Source: Halomicrobium zhouii
GTDB lineage: Archaea; Halobacteriota; Halobacteria; Halobacteriales; Haloarculaceae
Reading direction: 5' to 3'
Length of the DNA: 64,000 nt
NCBI RefSeq assembly: GCF_900114435.1
Contig: NZ_FOZK01000001.1
Location: 868,001-932,000 of the forward strand
The translations under genes and the position numbers were made by a program. The notes under the pieces were generated by a model that ran no database searches, was not told the origin of the DNA, and was given only the letters and a program-made list of their open reading frames with translations. Positions 34,082 to 42,299 of this stretch are shown here, one piece after another. The number at the start of each line of letters is the position of its first letter. Positions within the stretch are counted from its first letter, which is position 1.

Positions 34082-34981
34082 ATGAACCACCACGAATTCG
34101 TCGACGTCGCCGCGATCCGACTCAGCGGACTCCTCACCCGCGACCGGAAACTCTTCGAGCGTGGCCTCGACGTCCCACCACTCGTCGACGTCACGCCCGA
34201 TGCCGAAACCACAGTCGAGAACGCCACCACTGCCGGCCAGCACGCCGTCGACGTCGACACGCCGCTCGGGACGTTCGAGGCGGCGTACATGCCCTGGCAG
34301 TGGCGTGGACCAGAGTATCCGACCGTCGTCTACCATCACGGCAGCGGCGAGCACCCCTTCGAGTTCGGCCGCTTCGCGTCGAGTTCGTTCCAGGGGCTGT
34401 TCGTCGGCCACGAGGCGGACCTCCCCGTCAATATCGTCGGCGTGCGGGCACCCTTCCACGACCGCTCGCAGCGGGAGTACGCGCGTGCCCTGGGCGACCT
34501 CCGGAACTTCGTCGGGATGTGCGCCTCCTCGGCGGCGCTGTTCGAGGCAACCCGAGCAGACCTGGCCGAGCGGAGTGACGCGCCGGTGGTCCTCTCGGGG
34601 GTGAGCCTCGGCGGGTTCGCCGCGAACCTCCACCGGGCCTGCTTCGGGACGGCGGACCGGTACGTTCCGTTGCTCGCGGGCGCGGCGTTGGGCGAACTGT
34701 TCGTCTCGTCGGTCTACCGGCACCTGGTCTCGGAGTCGGCCCTGCGTCGGCCGGACCGTCTGCGCGACGTGCTCGATTTCGAGGACCAGTTCCGCGCCGT
34801 GGCGGCCGACGACTGCGCACCGTTGCTCGCGCGCTACGACCGGATCGTCGAGTACGACGTCCAGCGGTCCTGTTACGAAGGATTCCCCGTCGCGGTGCTG
34901 GAGAAGGGCCACGTGACTGGCGCGCTGGCGGCGGACGCGGTGCGGGCGTACTTGCTGGAGGCCGTCCGGGAGTCCGAGTGA
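34082..34981 (+). CDS. Alpha/beta-hydrolase-like protein
   Basis: A 299-residue alpha/beta hydrolase. The oxyanion-side HHGSGEHPFEFG stretch is near residue 85, the nucleophile elbow GVSLGG places Ser at 175, and H277 (EKGHVTG) is a likely catalytic His. The substrate is unknown. ATG 34082 begins the conserved part. The last 158 bp (codons 247 onward, including H277) are copied at 36911-37068 and, in decayed form, near 41121-41193. Confidence 0.82.
   Translation: MNHHEFVDVAAIRLSGLLTRDRKLFERGLDVPPLVDVTPDAETTVENATTAGQHAVDVDTPLGTFEAAYMPWQWRGPEYPTVVYHHGSGEHPFEFGRFASSSFQGLFVGHEADLPVNIVGVRAPFHDRSQREYARALGDLRNFVGMCASSAALFEATRADLAERSDAPVVLSGVSLGGFAANLHRACFGTADRYVPLLAGAALGELFVSSVYRHLVSESALRRPDRLRDVLDFEDQFRAVAADDCAPLLARYDRIVEYDVQRSCYEGFPVAVLEKGHVTGALAADAVRAYLLEAVRESE
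34820..34977 (+). repeat. 158-bp direct repeat, copy R1 (hydrolase 3' end)
   Basis: It matches 36911-37068 at about 154 of 158 positions. R1 is the native 3' end of the hydrolase gene; R2 lies beyond the regulator/nucleotidyltransferase pair. Repeats of a gene's 3' end on both sides of an inserted module are typical of site-specific integration. Confidence 0.85.
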
Positions 34982-35040
34982 GCTGACTAGTGCCATCGGA
35001 GTCACTCCCGGGTTTCCTGGGGATTGACAAGTCCTTGCCC

Positions 35041-35091
35041 TCGCTGTCGGTGACCACGGGTGCTAGCGATATCACGGCTGGGCCTATTCCG
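35041..35091. repeat. Outer flanking repeat, left copy (partner at 42101-42151)
   Basis: About 50 bp align one-to-one with 42101-42151, sharing an unbroken TGCTAGCGATATC core. The identity is about 75 percent. The right copy lies just upstream of the membrane-protein gene at 41661-42101. The pair brackets a 7-kb accessory stretch. Confidence 0.6.
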
Positions 35092-35104
35092 CCAATTCGT
35101 TGCG

Positions 35105-35125
35105 AAATAACGAAGTTATTTATAT
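35105..35125 (+). promoter_or_regulatory. Palindromic operator and TATA box of the AbiE-like pair
   Basis: A perfect inverted repeat AAATAAC-GAA-GTTATTT spans 35105-35121 and runs into a TTTATAT TATA box (35119-35125), 25-31 bp before ATG 35150. A regulator bound there would block transcription initiation, which fits autoregulation by the first gene product. Confidence 0.65.
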
Positions 35126-35149
35126 TTGGATTCGTAATTATGCAACAGA

Positions 35150-36073
35150 ATGCTCACGGAAGGGGAGCTGCGCGCACTCGTCGTCCTCCACGGTGAGCAG
35201 ACAGTCTCCGGACTCGCAACTGAACTCGACCGAAGTCTCAGCTACACGTCCGAACTCGTCGAGCGCCTCGAGACCACTGGTCTCGTCGAGACGCGCCGAG
35301 ATGGAAAGACGAAACGGGTCCGACCATCCGACGCGAAAGCACTGGAACTCCTCGCAGACATCACGCAAACGCATTCTCACATCGAGTGGCCCGAACTGGT
35401 GTCGGGCGCGACGCTTCGCGTCCTCTACTATCTCGATACACCGCGGGCCGCAACCGATCTCGCACGCAGGGCCGACGTCCACAGGAGTACCGTCCATCGC
35501 GCCCTCGATCCACTCAAACATCGAGGGATTGTCTACCAGACCGAAGACGATGCCTATGCACTGAACGAGGGATTCGAACGACTGAGCACGCTCGCCCGGG
35601 AACTCGCTCACCACGACCATCGCCAGACCGTCGAACGGTACACCGACACCTACACCATCCGCTGGGAGTCGCTCGACGAGTTCCTCGTACAGACTGCCGA
35701 CGACATTACTGCAGAAGATTTCGTCCCGACCGGACCAGAGCAATTCCAGGCCTATGACCTCCCCCTCCTGGCACGCGACCGCCGCTACTACCTCTATTCG
35801 GAGACCACGAGGGACCTCTCACCGGAGACACTGTGTTGCCACATGCTCGTCATCGATGCAGGAGCGCGAGTTCAGTCCTACTGCCTGCTCTTGCTTAGCC
35901 ACGTCGACGTCGACCGCGACGAACTCCGTTCCCAGGCAGTCACGTACGACGTCGATGATCTCGTCGACGATCTCTGCACGTACCTCGATACGAGCGGTGA
36001 GCAACGGACGTCTCGACTGCCCGAGTGGGAAGACTTCCAGGAACTGGCTGCGGAGTACGAGGTGACGGTATGA
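35150..36073 (+). CDS. Winged-helix regulator, AbiEi-like antitoxin candidate
   Basis: A 307-residue protein with two winged-helix modules: residues 1-65 (LRALVVLHGEQTVSGLATELDRSLSYTSELVERLETTGLV) and residues 85-145 (LRVLYYLDTPRAATDLARRADVHRSTVHRALDPLKHRGIV). A 150-residue C-terminal domain follows. Its stop overlaps the next gene as ATGA. A DNA-binding protein coupled to a nucleotidyltransferase resembles AbiE-type toxin-antitoxin pairs; the regulator would be the antitoxin. The start is leaderless behind a palindromic promoter. Confidence 0.8.
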   Translation: MLTEGELRALVVLHGEQTVSGLATELDRSLSYTSELVERLETTGLVETRRDGKTKRVRPSDAKALELLADITQTHSHIEWPELVSGATLRVLYYLDTPRAATDLARRADVHRSTVHRALDPLKHRGIVYQTEDDAYALNEGFERLSTLARELAHHDHRQTVERYTDTYTIRWESLDEFLVQTADDITAEDFVPTGPEQFQAYDLPLLARDRRYYLYSETTRDLSPETLCCHMLVIDAGARVQSYCLLLLSHVDVDRDELRSQAVTYDVDDLVDDLCTYLDTSGEQRTSRLPEWEDFQELAAEYEVTV

Positions 36074-36882
36074 GAGCGCGGTTCGACAGTTCGTATATTC
36101 GGTCAGAGCTCGACCGTATCGGCCAGCAGCTAGACGAACCGCTTACCGTTTTCCTGATCGGCGGTGGGTCGATGGCGTTTCGCGGGCTCAAGGACACGAC
36201 CAAAGATATCGACCTCGTCGTCACGTCCGGCGATGATCTCTGGCAGCTCCAGGCAGTATTACTCGAGTTGGGATACGACATCGTTCGAGAACCGGACGAA
36301 GCGTACGAAGCGCTCGGCGCCTAGCGAATTCTCGGGAACGACGATGGGTGTCGTATCGACGTCTTCAATCGGCAGGTGATCGACAAACTGGTTCTCTCAG
36401 AAGGGATTCGCCAGCGGAGTGAGCGGTATCTCGACCCGGGGGATCTCGTCGTCGAGCTCGTGAGCCCGGAAGATATCTTCCTGTTCAAAGCGGTTGCCGG
36501 ACGTGTGGACGACGTCGAGGACATGTTTTCCCTGATGCAGACCGGTCTCGATTTCGACGTCGTCGAAGCAGAACTCGCTGCGCAGATCGAACTCCTGGAG
36601 CAAGAACTGTTCGTGACTTACGTAAGCGAGGCATTGAGTGATCTCACCGAACGACACAACGTGACGACACCGCTGCACGACCCCGTCGCGGAGATCACGG
36701 AGCGCGTCTACCAGGAACTCGAAGTGCTTCACGTCCTGGACGAGCCGAAATCGATGTCCACCCTGCAGCAAGATCTCGATTACGCCACAACACAGTTACA
36801 GGAAATCGTGAGTCGTCTCGAGGAGAAAGGTGCTGTCACAGTGACCGATACTCGCGTCGAACGTCTCTCCACAACGATATAA
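36070..36882 (+). pseudogene. DUF6036-type nucleotidyltransferase with an internal amber stop
   Basis: It starts at ATG 36070 (ATGA overlap). Residues 30-48 carry the nucleotidyltransferase signature GGGS and then the DID acid pair (D46, D48). At codon 85 a TAG (36322-36324) interrupts the frame. Translation then continues in the same frame without loss of sense for 185 codons (RILGNDDGCRIDVFNRQV, then SPEDIFLFKAVAGRVDDVEDM, typical of the family). CAG to TAG is the simplest origin. It would be the toxin of an AbiE-like pair, inactivated here unless read through. Confidence 0.8.
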
Positions 36883-36901
36883 CGGTGCGGCTAATGCGGA
36901 G

Positions 36902-37090
36902 ATGGGCGAGCCGTTGCTCGCGCGCTACGACCGGATCGTCGAGTACGACGTCCAGCGGTCCTGTTACGAAGGGTTCCCCGTCGCGGTGCTGGAGAAGGGT
37001 CACGTGACTGGCGCGCTGGCGGCGGACGCGGTGCGGGCGTACTTGCTGGAGGCCGTCGAGGAGTCCGAAGACGCTGAACGGTTGGCTTGA
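36902..37090 (+). pseudogene. Copied 3' end of the hydrolase gene (R2)
   Basis: It encodes the last 52 residues of the hydrolase (PLLARYDRIVEYDVQRSCYE to LLEAVEESE), then a different tail (DAERLA and stop). Repeat R2 proper is 36911-37068. No 5' part of the gene precedes it. It lies 28 bp after the nucleotidyltransferase stop, so the boundary of the module is sharp. Confidence 0.85.
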
Positions 37091-37132
37091 TCTCGTCTTT
37101 CGCTTCAGACGGATCGAAAGCCTGGTACTGGC

Positions 37133-37305
37133 CTATTGGCCCGAACACGCGACCCCTACCTGGATTTCTCTGTCGGGACTGTACGACACTCCAACGGAGA
37201 TGGTGTTCGGCCCGGAACACGGTCGAGGCACGAAATTTTCACTGCTGCCTCCGATTCGTTCACGATAGCGTGGACTCGGCTGGCGGTTCCGTAGAAGCTT
37301 CTTGA
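37133..37305 (-). pseudogene. Decayed copy of the small lipoprotein at 41241-41624
   Basis: On the minus strand it matches the C-terminal half of the lipoprotein gene (FYGTASRV, AIVNESE), with substitutions and a frameshift after VKISC. Nucleotide matches include the ACACTCCAACGG and TCCGTAGAAGC blocks. It follows R2 just as the intact lipoprotein gene follows the third hydrolase remnant. Confidence 0.7.
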
Positions 37306-37695
37306 TGGTAATAAATTGACCCCGGTACGGCGATCGAAGCGAGCTACCAGCAAACCGGCGAATAATGGGGTGTTGCGGCCGACACCGTCTTTCAACACAG
37401 CAAGTAGGGCCGAGTTACTCCCTCCGAAATCCATTTCTCGGTGCGTTACTTTGGCCGACGAGACGAATACGTACCCCATGGACGCAGACCGGTCTCGGTG
37501 CGTGTTTCTGCGGTGGGTCACCATGCGCTCGCTCGCTTACGCTTCCGGCAAGTGTTCTGATGGACTATCTGAGTATGGCACGGGAGTCGACCTTCACGGC
37601 GGCTTTTCCGGCGTTTCGGTCCGAGGTTCAACAGTCGGTCTCGATAGTGGTCGCTCTCTCAGCAACGACACCGACAGTGACGGGGGTGAGCGTTC
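37306..37695. other. Intergenic region with decayed sequence
   Basis: The first 60 bp (GCGATCGAAGCGAGCTACCAGC) match 41684-41707, which encodes the end of the membrane-protein gene, so this is the rest of the same degraded segment. Several short open frames exist, but none has haloarchaeal codon bias. No gene is recognised. Confidence 0.5.
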
Positions 37696-39447
37696 GTGTC
37701 TCCACCCAGCCTGAGAGATCGCGTCAGCCAGCGGGGTTCGTCGATGCTTCCGGTGCTGGAATGGCTTCCGCGGTACGACACCTCGCGGCTCCGGCTCGAC
37801 GTCGTTGCAGGAATAACCGTCGCGGCAGTGCTCGTTCCTGAAGCCCTGGCGTACGCGTCGCTTGCCAATTTACCACCGGAGACCGGCCTGTACGCTGCGT
37901 TGCTCTCCGTCTCCGCCTATTTTCTGTTCGGCACCTCCCGACAACTCGTCGTGGGACCGACGTCGGCCCTGGCGATATTGCTCGCCAGCGGGGTCGGGGC
38001 AGTCGCTGGCGGTAGCACCGCGTCCTACGCGTCACTCGTCGTCCTGACGACGATGCTCGTCGGCGTTTTCGCCATCGTCGCGTGGGCGTTTCAGCTGGGG
38101 TTTCTGGTCCATTTCATCTCGGGATCGGTGCTCACGGGGTTCTCCGCCGGCGCGGCACTTTACATCATGTCGACGCAACTCACGACGCTGATAGGCATTC
38201 CGAGTGACTCGTCGGACGCCTTCGTTGCGCAGACGTTCTTCGGGCGTCTCTGGTACACTGGAACGCATTTCGCAGCGACGAACCCCGAGACACTTGGTGT
38301 CGGCGTCGCTGGCATCGCGCTGCTGGTCCTGGGTGAACGGTACCTGCCGCGCGCCCCGACCGCGCTCGTCGTCGTTATCCTCTCGATCGTGCTCATGTCG
38401 GTGACGGATCTGGCGGCCCGAGGTGTCTCCATCGTCGGGTCGATTCCGAGCGGGCTCCCCGCACTGACGGCTCCGGCGATTCCCAGTCTCTCGACGCTGT
38501 CTTCGCTCGTCCCCGTCGCGGTCGGGTTGTTCCTGCTCTCGTACGTCGAGGGGATCAGTGCCGTCGAAACGTTCGCCAGACGGCACGACTACCAGACCGA
38601 CTCGAATCAGGAACTGTTGGCCGATGGCGTAGCAAACCTCGCTGCCGGTCTCGCTGGCGGATTCGCTGTCGGTGGCAGTATGTCCCGGTCGGCGCTCAAC
38701 GACGCCGTCGGTGGCGAGACCCAGCTCACGAGCGCCGTCGTCGCTCTCGTCCTCGCCGTCGTCCTGGTATTTCTCACCGGTGTCTTCGCGAATCTCCCGG
38801 AAACGATCCTCGCAGCCATCGTCATCGTCGCAGTCACGGGCCTGATCGACGCGGAGTCGCTCCGCCAGCTGTACCGCGTGAGCAGGACCGAGTTCGCCAT
38901 CGCGATGGCGGCGTTCTTCGGCGTGCTTTCGCTCGGGATGCTCTGGGGCGTCTTCGTCGGCGTCGTGCTGTCGTTGCTGGTGGCCGTTTCCAGGGTCAGT
39001 CGCCCTTCGACGCACGAACTCGGGCAGGTCGCCGGGACGGACGGGTTCGTCGCCCTCGATCTCTACCCCGCGGCGACCACGATATCGGACGTGTTCGTCT
39101 ACCGCGTCGAGGCCGAACTGTTCTACGCGAACGCTGACACGGTTCGCAGCGACCTCCTCGAACGGATCGAGACGCGTTCTACCGACGTCGAACTGGTCGT
39201 CTTCGACCTCACCTCGTCGCCGACGGTCGACTTCGGCGCCGCGCAAATGCTGGCGGACCTCAGCCGGGACCTCGACGGGAGAGCGATCGACCTCCGGTTC
39301 GCCGGGGCGGAATCCGAAGTCGTACAGATGTTCGAGACGATGGGACTTGCGGCCGACGTTGGTGGTGTCCGTCCGGAGGAATCGGTCGACGAGGCCATCG
39401 CTCGCTGGAGAGCGGAGGAGCCGTCGAAATCCGAGGGCCCACACTGA
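37696..39447 (+). CDS. SulP-family sulfate/anion transporter with STAS domain
   Basis: A 583-residue SulP/SLC26 transporter. The N-terminal Sulfate_transp core has VAGITVAAVLVPEALAYASLANLPPETGLY (residues 36-65), with 10-14 membrane segments. A cytoplasmic STAS domain follows from about residue 455 to 560 (VFVYRVEAELFYANAD, then VVFDLTSSPTVDFGAAQML). It moves sulfate or a similar anion. The start is GTG 37696. The next gene encodes a sulfite-oxidase-like enzyme, so the pair may make and move sulfate. Confidence 0.9.
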   Translation: MSPPSLRDRVSQRGSSMLPVLEWLPRYDTSRLRLDVVAGITVAAVLVPEALAYASLANLPPETGLYAALLSVSAYFLFGTSRQLVVGPTSALAILLASGVGAVAGGSTASYASLVVLTTMLVGVFAIVAWAFQLGFLVHFISGSVLTGFSAGAALYIMSTQLTTLIGIPSDSSDAFVAQTFFGRLWYTGTHFAATNPETLGVGVAGIALLVLGERYLPRAPTALVVVILSIVLMSVTDLAARGVSIVGSIPSGLPALTAPAIPSLSTLSSLVPVAVGLFLLSYVEGISAVETFARRHDYQTDSNQELLADGVANLAAGLAGGFAVGGSMSRSALNDAVGGETQLTSAVVALVLAVVLVFLTGVFANLPETILAAIVIVAVTGLIDAESLRQLYRVSRTEFAIAMAAFFGVLSLGMLWGVFVGVVLSLLVAVSRVSRPSTHELGQVAGTDGFVALDLYPAATTISDVFVYRVEAELFYANADTVRSDLLERIETRSTDVELVVFDLTSSPTVDFGAAQMLADLSRDLDGRAIDLRFAGAESEVVQMFETMGLAADVGGVRPEESVDEAIARWRAEEPSKSEGPH

Positions 39448-39565
39448 CGTGCTAGACACGTGGACTGGGCGTACCCCAGCCCGTCCGCAGACAGCAGTTG
39501 AATGGACCTGGAAACTATCTTCTTTAGCGGTGGCCCCTACGTCACCGACTAGGGGCGCCAAGGCA

Positions 39566-41068
39566 ATGCCGACGAACATCCGCGACTCTGTCTCTTGGTC
39601 CGAGATCGTGTTCGCCGTCCTCGCAGGGGTCACTGGGGTCGCTGGCTCGTATGCTGTCGCGGGATACACTAGAGAGTTCATCGTCGCACCGATCGACGCC
39701 CTCGTCGTCCGACTGACGCCGGGACCGATCGTCGCGTTCGTCATACAGAACGTGGGCGAGCGAGGACATCTCCTTCACATCGCGCTGTCGTTCACGATCG
39801 CGATCGGCGTGCTCGCAGGCACCGCGATAGTGGGGCTTCTCGTCGCGCGGCGGTTCGGTCACCCCACCGCGGGCGTCCTCCTCGCCGCCGTACTCGCGTG
39901 GGGGGTGACGACGGCGATCGCGACGGAGCCAACGCTCGCACTCGCTGCGGCCGGGCCAGTAGCGGTATTTACCGCGGTCGGGAGTGCGCCGTTTAGTTCG
40001 CCGGACCACGACCAGTCACGGCGGAGCGCACTCGTCTCCGCCGCGGGCGCACTCACGTTCGTCGGAGTATCGATCGGCCTGGGGCGGCTGATGACGACCG
40101 GCGGCCCGGCCAGCGACGAGCGCGAGCCGATAGACGAGGAGGTATCGACACTCATGCAGGAGGCCGAGCGCAAGTCCCTCGACGTCGACGGCGATATCCC
40201 GGGCCTGGTGAGTACGTTCGAGGAATTTTACAACGTAGACATCGCGGAGTTCGACCCGGACCTGTCGGCCGACGGGTGGTCACTGACCGTCACCGGTGAG
40301 GTCGGGACCGACGTCACAGTTTCGTTCGACGAACTGACCGACATGCCGACCGAGCGACGGTTCGAGACGCTGCGCTGCGTGGGCGAGAGCCTGAACGGTC
40401 ACAAACTGGACAACGCCGTCTGGACCGGGACGCCGATCAAGCCCCTACTGGAGGAGGCCGACCCGGAGGGGGAGTGTCGATGTGCGATGCTCCGCGCGGA
40501 AGACGATTACTTCGTCCAGTTCCCGATCGAAGCGCTCGAAGACGGCTTCCTCGCGTGGGGGATGAACGGCCAGGCGCTCCCGCAGTCTCACGGGCATCCC
40601 GTGCGCGTCCTCGTCCCCGGACACTGGGGGGAGACGAACGTCAAGTGGCTCGCCGAGATCGAACTCCTCGACGAGGCGATGGACGGCTACTGGGAACGGC
40701 GCGGGTGGCACGGAACGGGCCCGGTGAACACCGTCGCCAAACTCTGGAGCGAGTCGATGCTGGACGACGGGCAGATCGAAGTGGCAGGCCACGCCTACGC
40801 CGGGACCCGCGGCGTCGACACTGTGGAGGTGTCGGTCGACGGCGGCGACACCTGGCGGGATGCCGAACTGTCGGAACCGCTCCCGGGCGAGGACGTGTGG
40901 CGACAGTGGCGCTTCGAATTCGAACCCCGGGCCAGCCAGGAGGTCGTTGTCCGGGCGATCGATGGCGACGGGACCGTCCAGGCCGAGGAGCGGTCGGAGG
41001 CGTTCCCGAGCGGTGCCACGGGATGGGTCTCGAAGACGGTGAACATGATGGACGCATCCTCGTCGTGA
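39566..41068 (+). CDS. Membrane-anchored sulfite-oxidase-like molybdopterin oxidoreductase
   Basis: A 500-residue protein. The first 150 residues hold about four or five transmembrane helices. The oxidoreductase molybdopterin domain follows from about 225 (DGWSLTVTGEV, then FETLRCVGESLNG with C271 as the probable molybdenum ligand, and SHGHPVRVLVPGHWG). A Mo-co dimerisation domain (EVAGHAYAGTRGVDTVEVSVDGGDTW) closes the protein. It would oxidise sulfite or reduce a related oxoanion at the membrane. It lies 118 bp downstream of SulP on the same strand. ATG 39566 begins the first hydrophobic segment. Confidence 0.88.
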   Translation: MPTNIRDSVSWSEIVFAVLAGVTGVAGSYAVAGYTREFIVAPIDALVVRLTPGPIVAFVIQNVGERGHLLHIALSFTIAIGVLAGTAIVGLLVARRFGHPTAGVLLAAVLAWGVTTAIATEPTLALAAAGPVAVFTAVGSAPFSSPDHDQSRRSALVSAAGALTFVGVSIGLGRLMTTGGPASDEREPIDEEVSTLMQEAERKSLDVDGDIPGLVSTFEEFYNVDIAEFDPDLSADGWSLTVTGEVGTDVTVSFDELTDMPTERRFETLRCVGESLNGHKLDNAVWTGTPIKPLLEEADPEGECRCAMLRAEDDYFVQFPIEALEDGFLAWGMNGQALPQSHGHPVRVLVPGHWGETNVKWLAEIELLDEAMDGYWERRGWHGTGPVNTVAKLWSESMLDDGQIEVAGHAYAGTRGVDTVEVSVDGGDTWRDAELSEPLPGEDVWRQWRFEFEPRASQEVVVRAIDGDGTVQAEERSEAFPSGATGWVSKTVNMMDASSS

Positions 41069-41120
41069 CAGTTCTCCCGATACCCGACAGCGTGTGCGCC
41101 CGGGCGTGAGCAGTTCACCT

Positions 41121-41193
41121 GGACTGGCGACGGACCCGCTTCGGAGACACTTGCTGGACGCCGTTCGAGTGGTCGAGGGCGCTGAACGCCTGG
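41121..41193 (+). pseudogene. Third, decayed copy of the hydrolase 3' end (R3)
   Basis: The stretch from GGACTGGCGA to GCTGAACGCCTGG aligns with R2 and its trailing bases (ACTGGCG, then TTGCTGGA.GCCGT, then GCTGAACG), with indels. It lies between the oxidoreductase gene and the small lipoprotein gene, so it marks the right side of the accessory insert. Confidence 0.6.
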
Positions 41194-41240
41194 ATTACTC
41201 TCGTTCTTCGTTTTCGGCGGACCGAGAGCCCTGTCGTGGC

Positions 41241-41624
41241 CTACTGATCCGAGCACGCGACCCCGATGTGTATTTCCCCGTCGACACTATGCGACACTCC
41301 AACGGGGATAGTGTTCGTCCCGGAACACGGCTGAGGGTCGAAAGTTTTCACTTTCGTCTCGGATTCGTTTACGATAGCGTAGACTCGGCTGGCAGTTCCG
41401 TAGAAGCTCTTCGATTCGTCCGCTTTCTCAGCAGCAAGGGTATAGTGCGCCGAGAAGACCGTTTCATACTCGTCGGTAGTGACGAAGACGTCCAGTGTGA
41501 TCTTTTGCTGACTGTCGTTTCGCACCGTGAGCTCGACTTCGTTCTCACGGTCCCGGGAGCCACAGCCCGAAAGGAGGGCCGACCCTCCCACACCGAGCGC
41601 CGAGAGAAGGGCTCGTCGTCGCAT
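41241..41624 (-). CDS. Small Tat-type lipoprotein of unknown function
   Basis: A lipoprotein of about 127 residues with signal MRRRALLSALGVGGSALLSGC and lipobox C21. A small beta-rich domain follows (VELTVRNDSQQKITLDVFV, then SFYGTASRVYAIVNESE). ATG 41636 is also possible. A damaged copy lies at 37133-37305. The gene is followed in its own direction by the R3 remnant. Confidence 0.75.
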   Translation of the reverse strand: MRRRALLSALGVGGSALLSGCGSRDRENEVELTVRNDSQQKITLDVFVTTDEYETVFSAHYTLAAEKADESKSFYGTASRVYAIVNESETKVKTFDPQPCSGTNTIPVGVSHSVDGEIHIGVACSDQ

Positions 41625-41660
41625 ACGATTCTCCATGGCGGCGGGAACAATGAACCGCTC

Positions 41661-42101
41661 TCATTCCGACGATCGAAGCGAGCTACCAGCAATGCGACGC
41701 ACTGCAACTCCAGAAAGAAAGCTTACGCTGACCGCGAAGGCGGTCGTTCCGAAAACGAGCACCGCCACGAACGTGAGCTGGTCTGGCACCGGCCCTGACG
41801 ACCAGCGGATCGAATCGAAAAACCGGATCCCGTAGAAGGCCATCGGTAGTGGAAGAACGGTCAGGACGCACGTCGCGATCGGCACCCCGGCGAGTGACGT
41901 CAGTACCGCCCAGCCAGACAGTGCGACAGCGAGTACGACAACGGTGTCGCCGCGGACGCCAGTGGCGTGCGTGATCTGGGGATCGACGAGGAGTTTCCCG
42001 ACGGCGTAGCTGAGGGAGAGCAACAGCGACGCCGTCACGAACAGCGCGTCCCTCGAAACGCGTTCGAGCCGAAAACGGTCTGTAAAGCCCTCTGTCAGCA
42101 T
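41661..42101 (-). CDS. Small integral membrane protein of unknown function
   Basis: A 146-residue protein with four predicted transmembrane helices (around ALFVTASLLLSLSYAVG, VVVLAVALSGWAVLTSL, CVLTVLPLPMAFYGI and LTFVAVLVFGTTAFAV). There are no recognised motifs. It shares the strand and spacing with the lipoprotein gene 24 bp downstream, so the two may be co-transcribed. Confidence 0.72.
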   Translation of the reverse strand: MLTEGFTDRFRLERVSRDALFVTASLLLSLSYAVGKLLVDPQITHATGVRGDTVVVLAVALSGWAVLTSLAGVPIATCVLTVLPLPMAFYGIRFFDSIRWSSGPVPDQLTFVAVLVFGTTAFAVSVSFLSGVAVRRIAGSSLRSSE

Positions 42102-42151
42102 CTCTGTCGTCGGCCACGAGTGCTAGCGATATCGTCGTTGGGGTCTACTCC
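42101..42151. repeat. Outer flanking repeat, right copy
   Basis: This is the partner of 35041-35091, with the same TGCTAGCGATATC core. It overlaps the start region of the membrane-protein gene. Confidence 0.6.
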
Positions 42152-42244
42152 GGGGGCGAACCCGGCGTTTTCCGAAGCGCGGAGCGGCCCCCTTCACCTC
42201 GAAGAGTCCTTTCGATGACGACCGGTACTGACGCCGAGACAAAT

Positions 42245-42295
42245 TTAGGTCTGCCTAAGAATCGGTGCTATTATCTACCTTTAGGTGGGCCTAAA
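42245..42295 (+). promoter_or_regulatory. Two DtxR/SirR-type iron operators around the TATA box
   Basis: There are two dyads: TTAGG-TCTG-CCTAA at 42245-42258 and TTTAGG-TGGG-CCTAAA at 42280-42295, 36 bp centre to centre. CTATTAT at 42268-42274 between them is the likely TATA box, and ATG 42300 follows immediately. The half-site TTAGG/CCTAA is the core of DtxR-family (IdeR, SirR, Idr) sites. Binding with iron would block transcription. Confidence 0.75.
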
Positions 42296-42299
42296 ATTC

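Noticed and set aside
36322-36324. Pyrrolysine or other recoding at the TAG
   Set aside because: Pyrrolysine is used in methanogens and a few other groups, not known in haloarchaea, and the residue next to it is Gln in the family pattern I recall. A nonsense mutation is simpler.
38032-39744. 570-codon minus-strand open frame over SulP
   Set aside because: It is an antisense shadow; the SulP and STAS domains on the plus strand are unmistakable.
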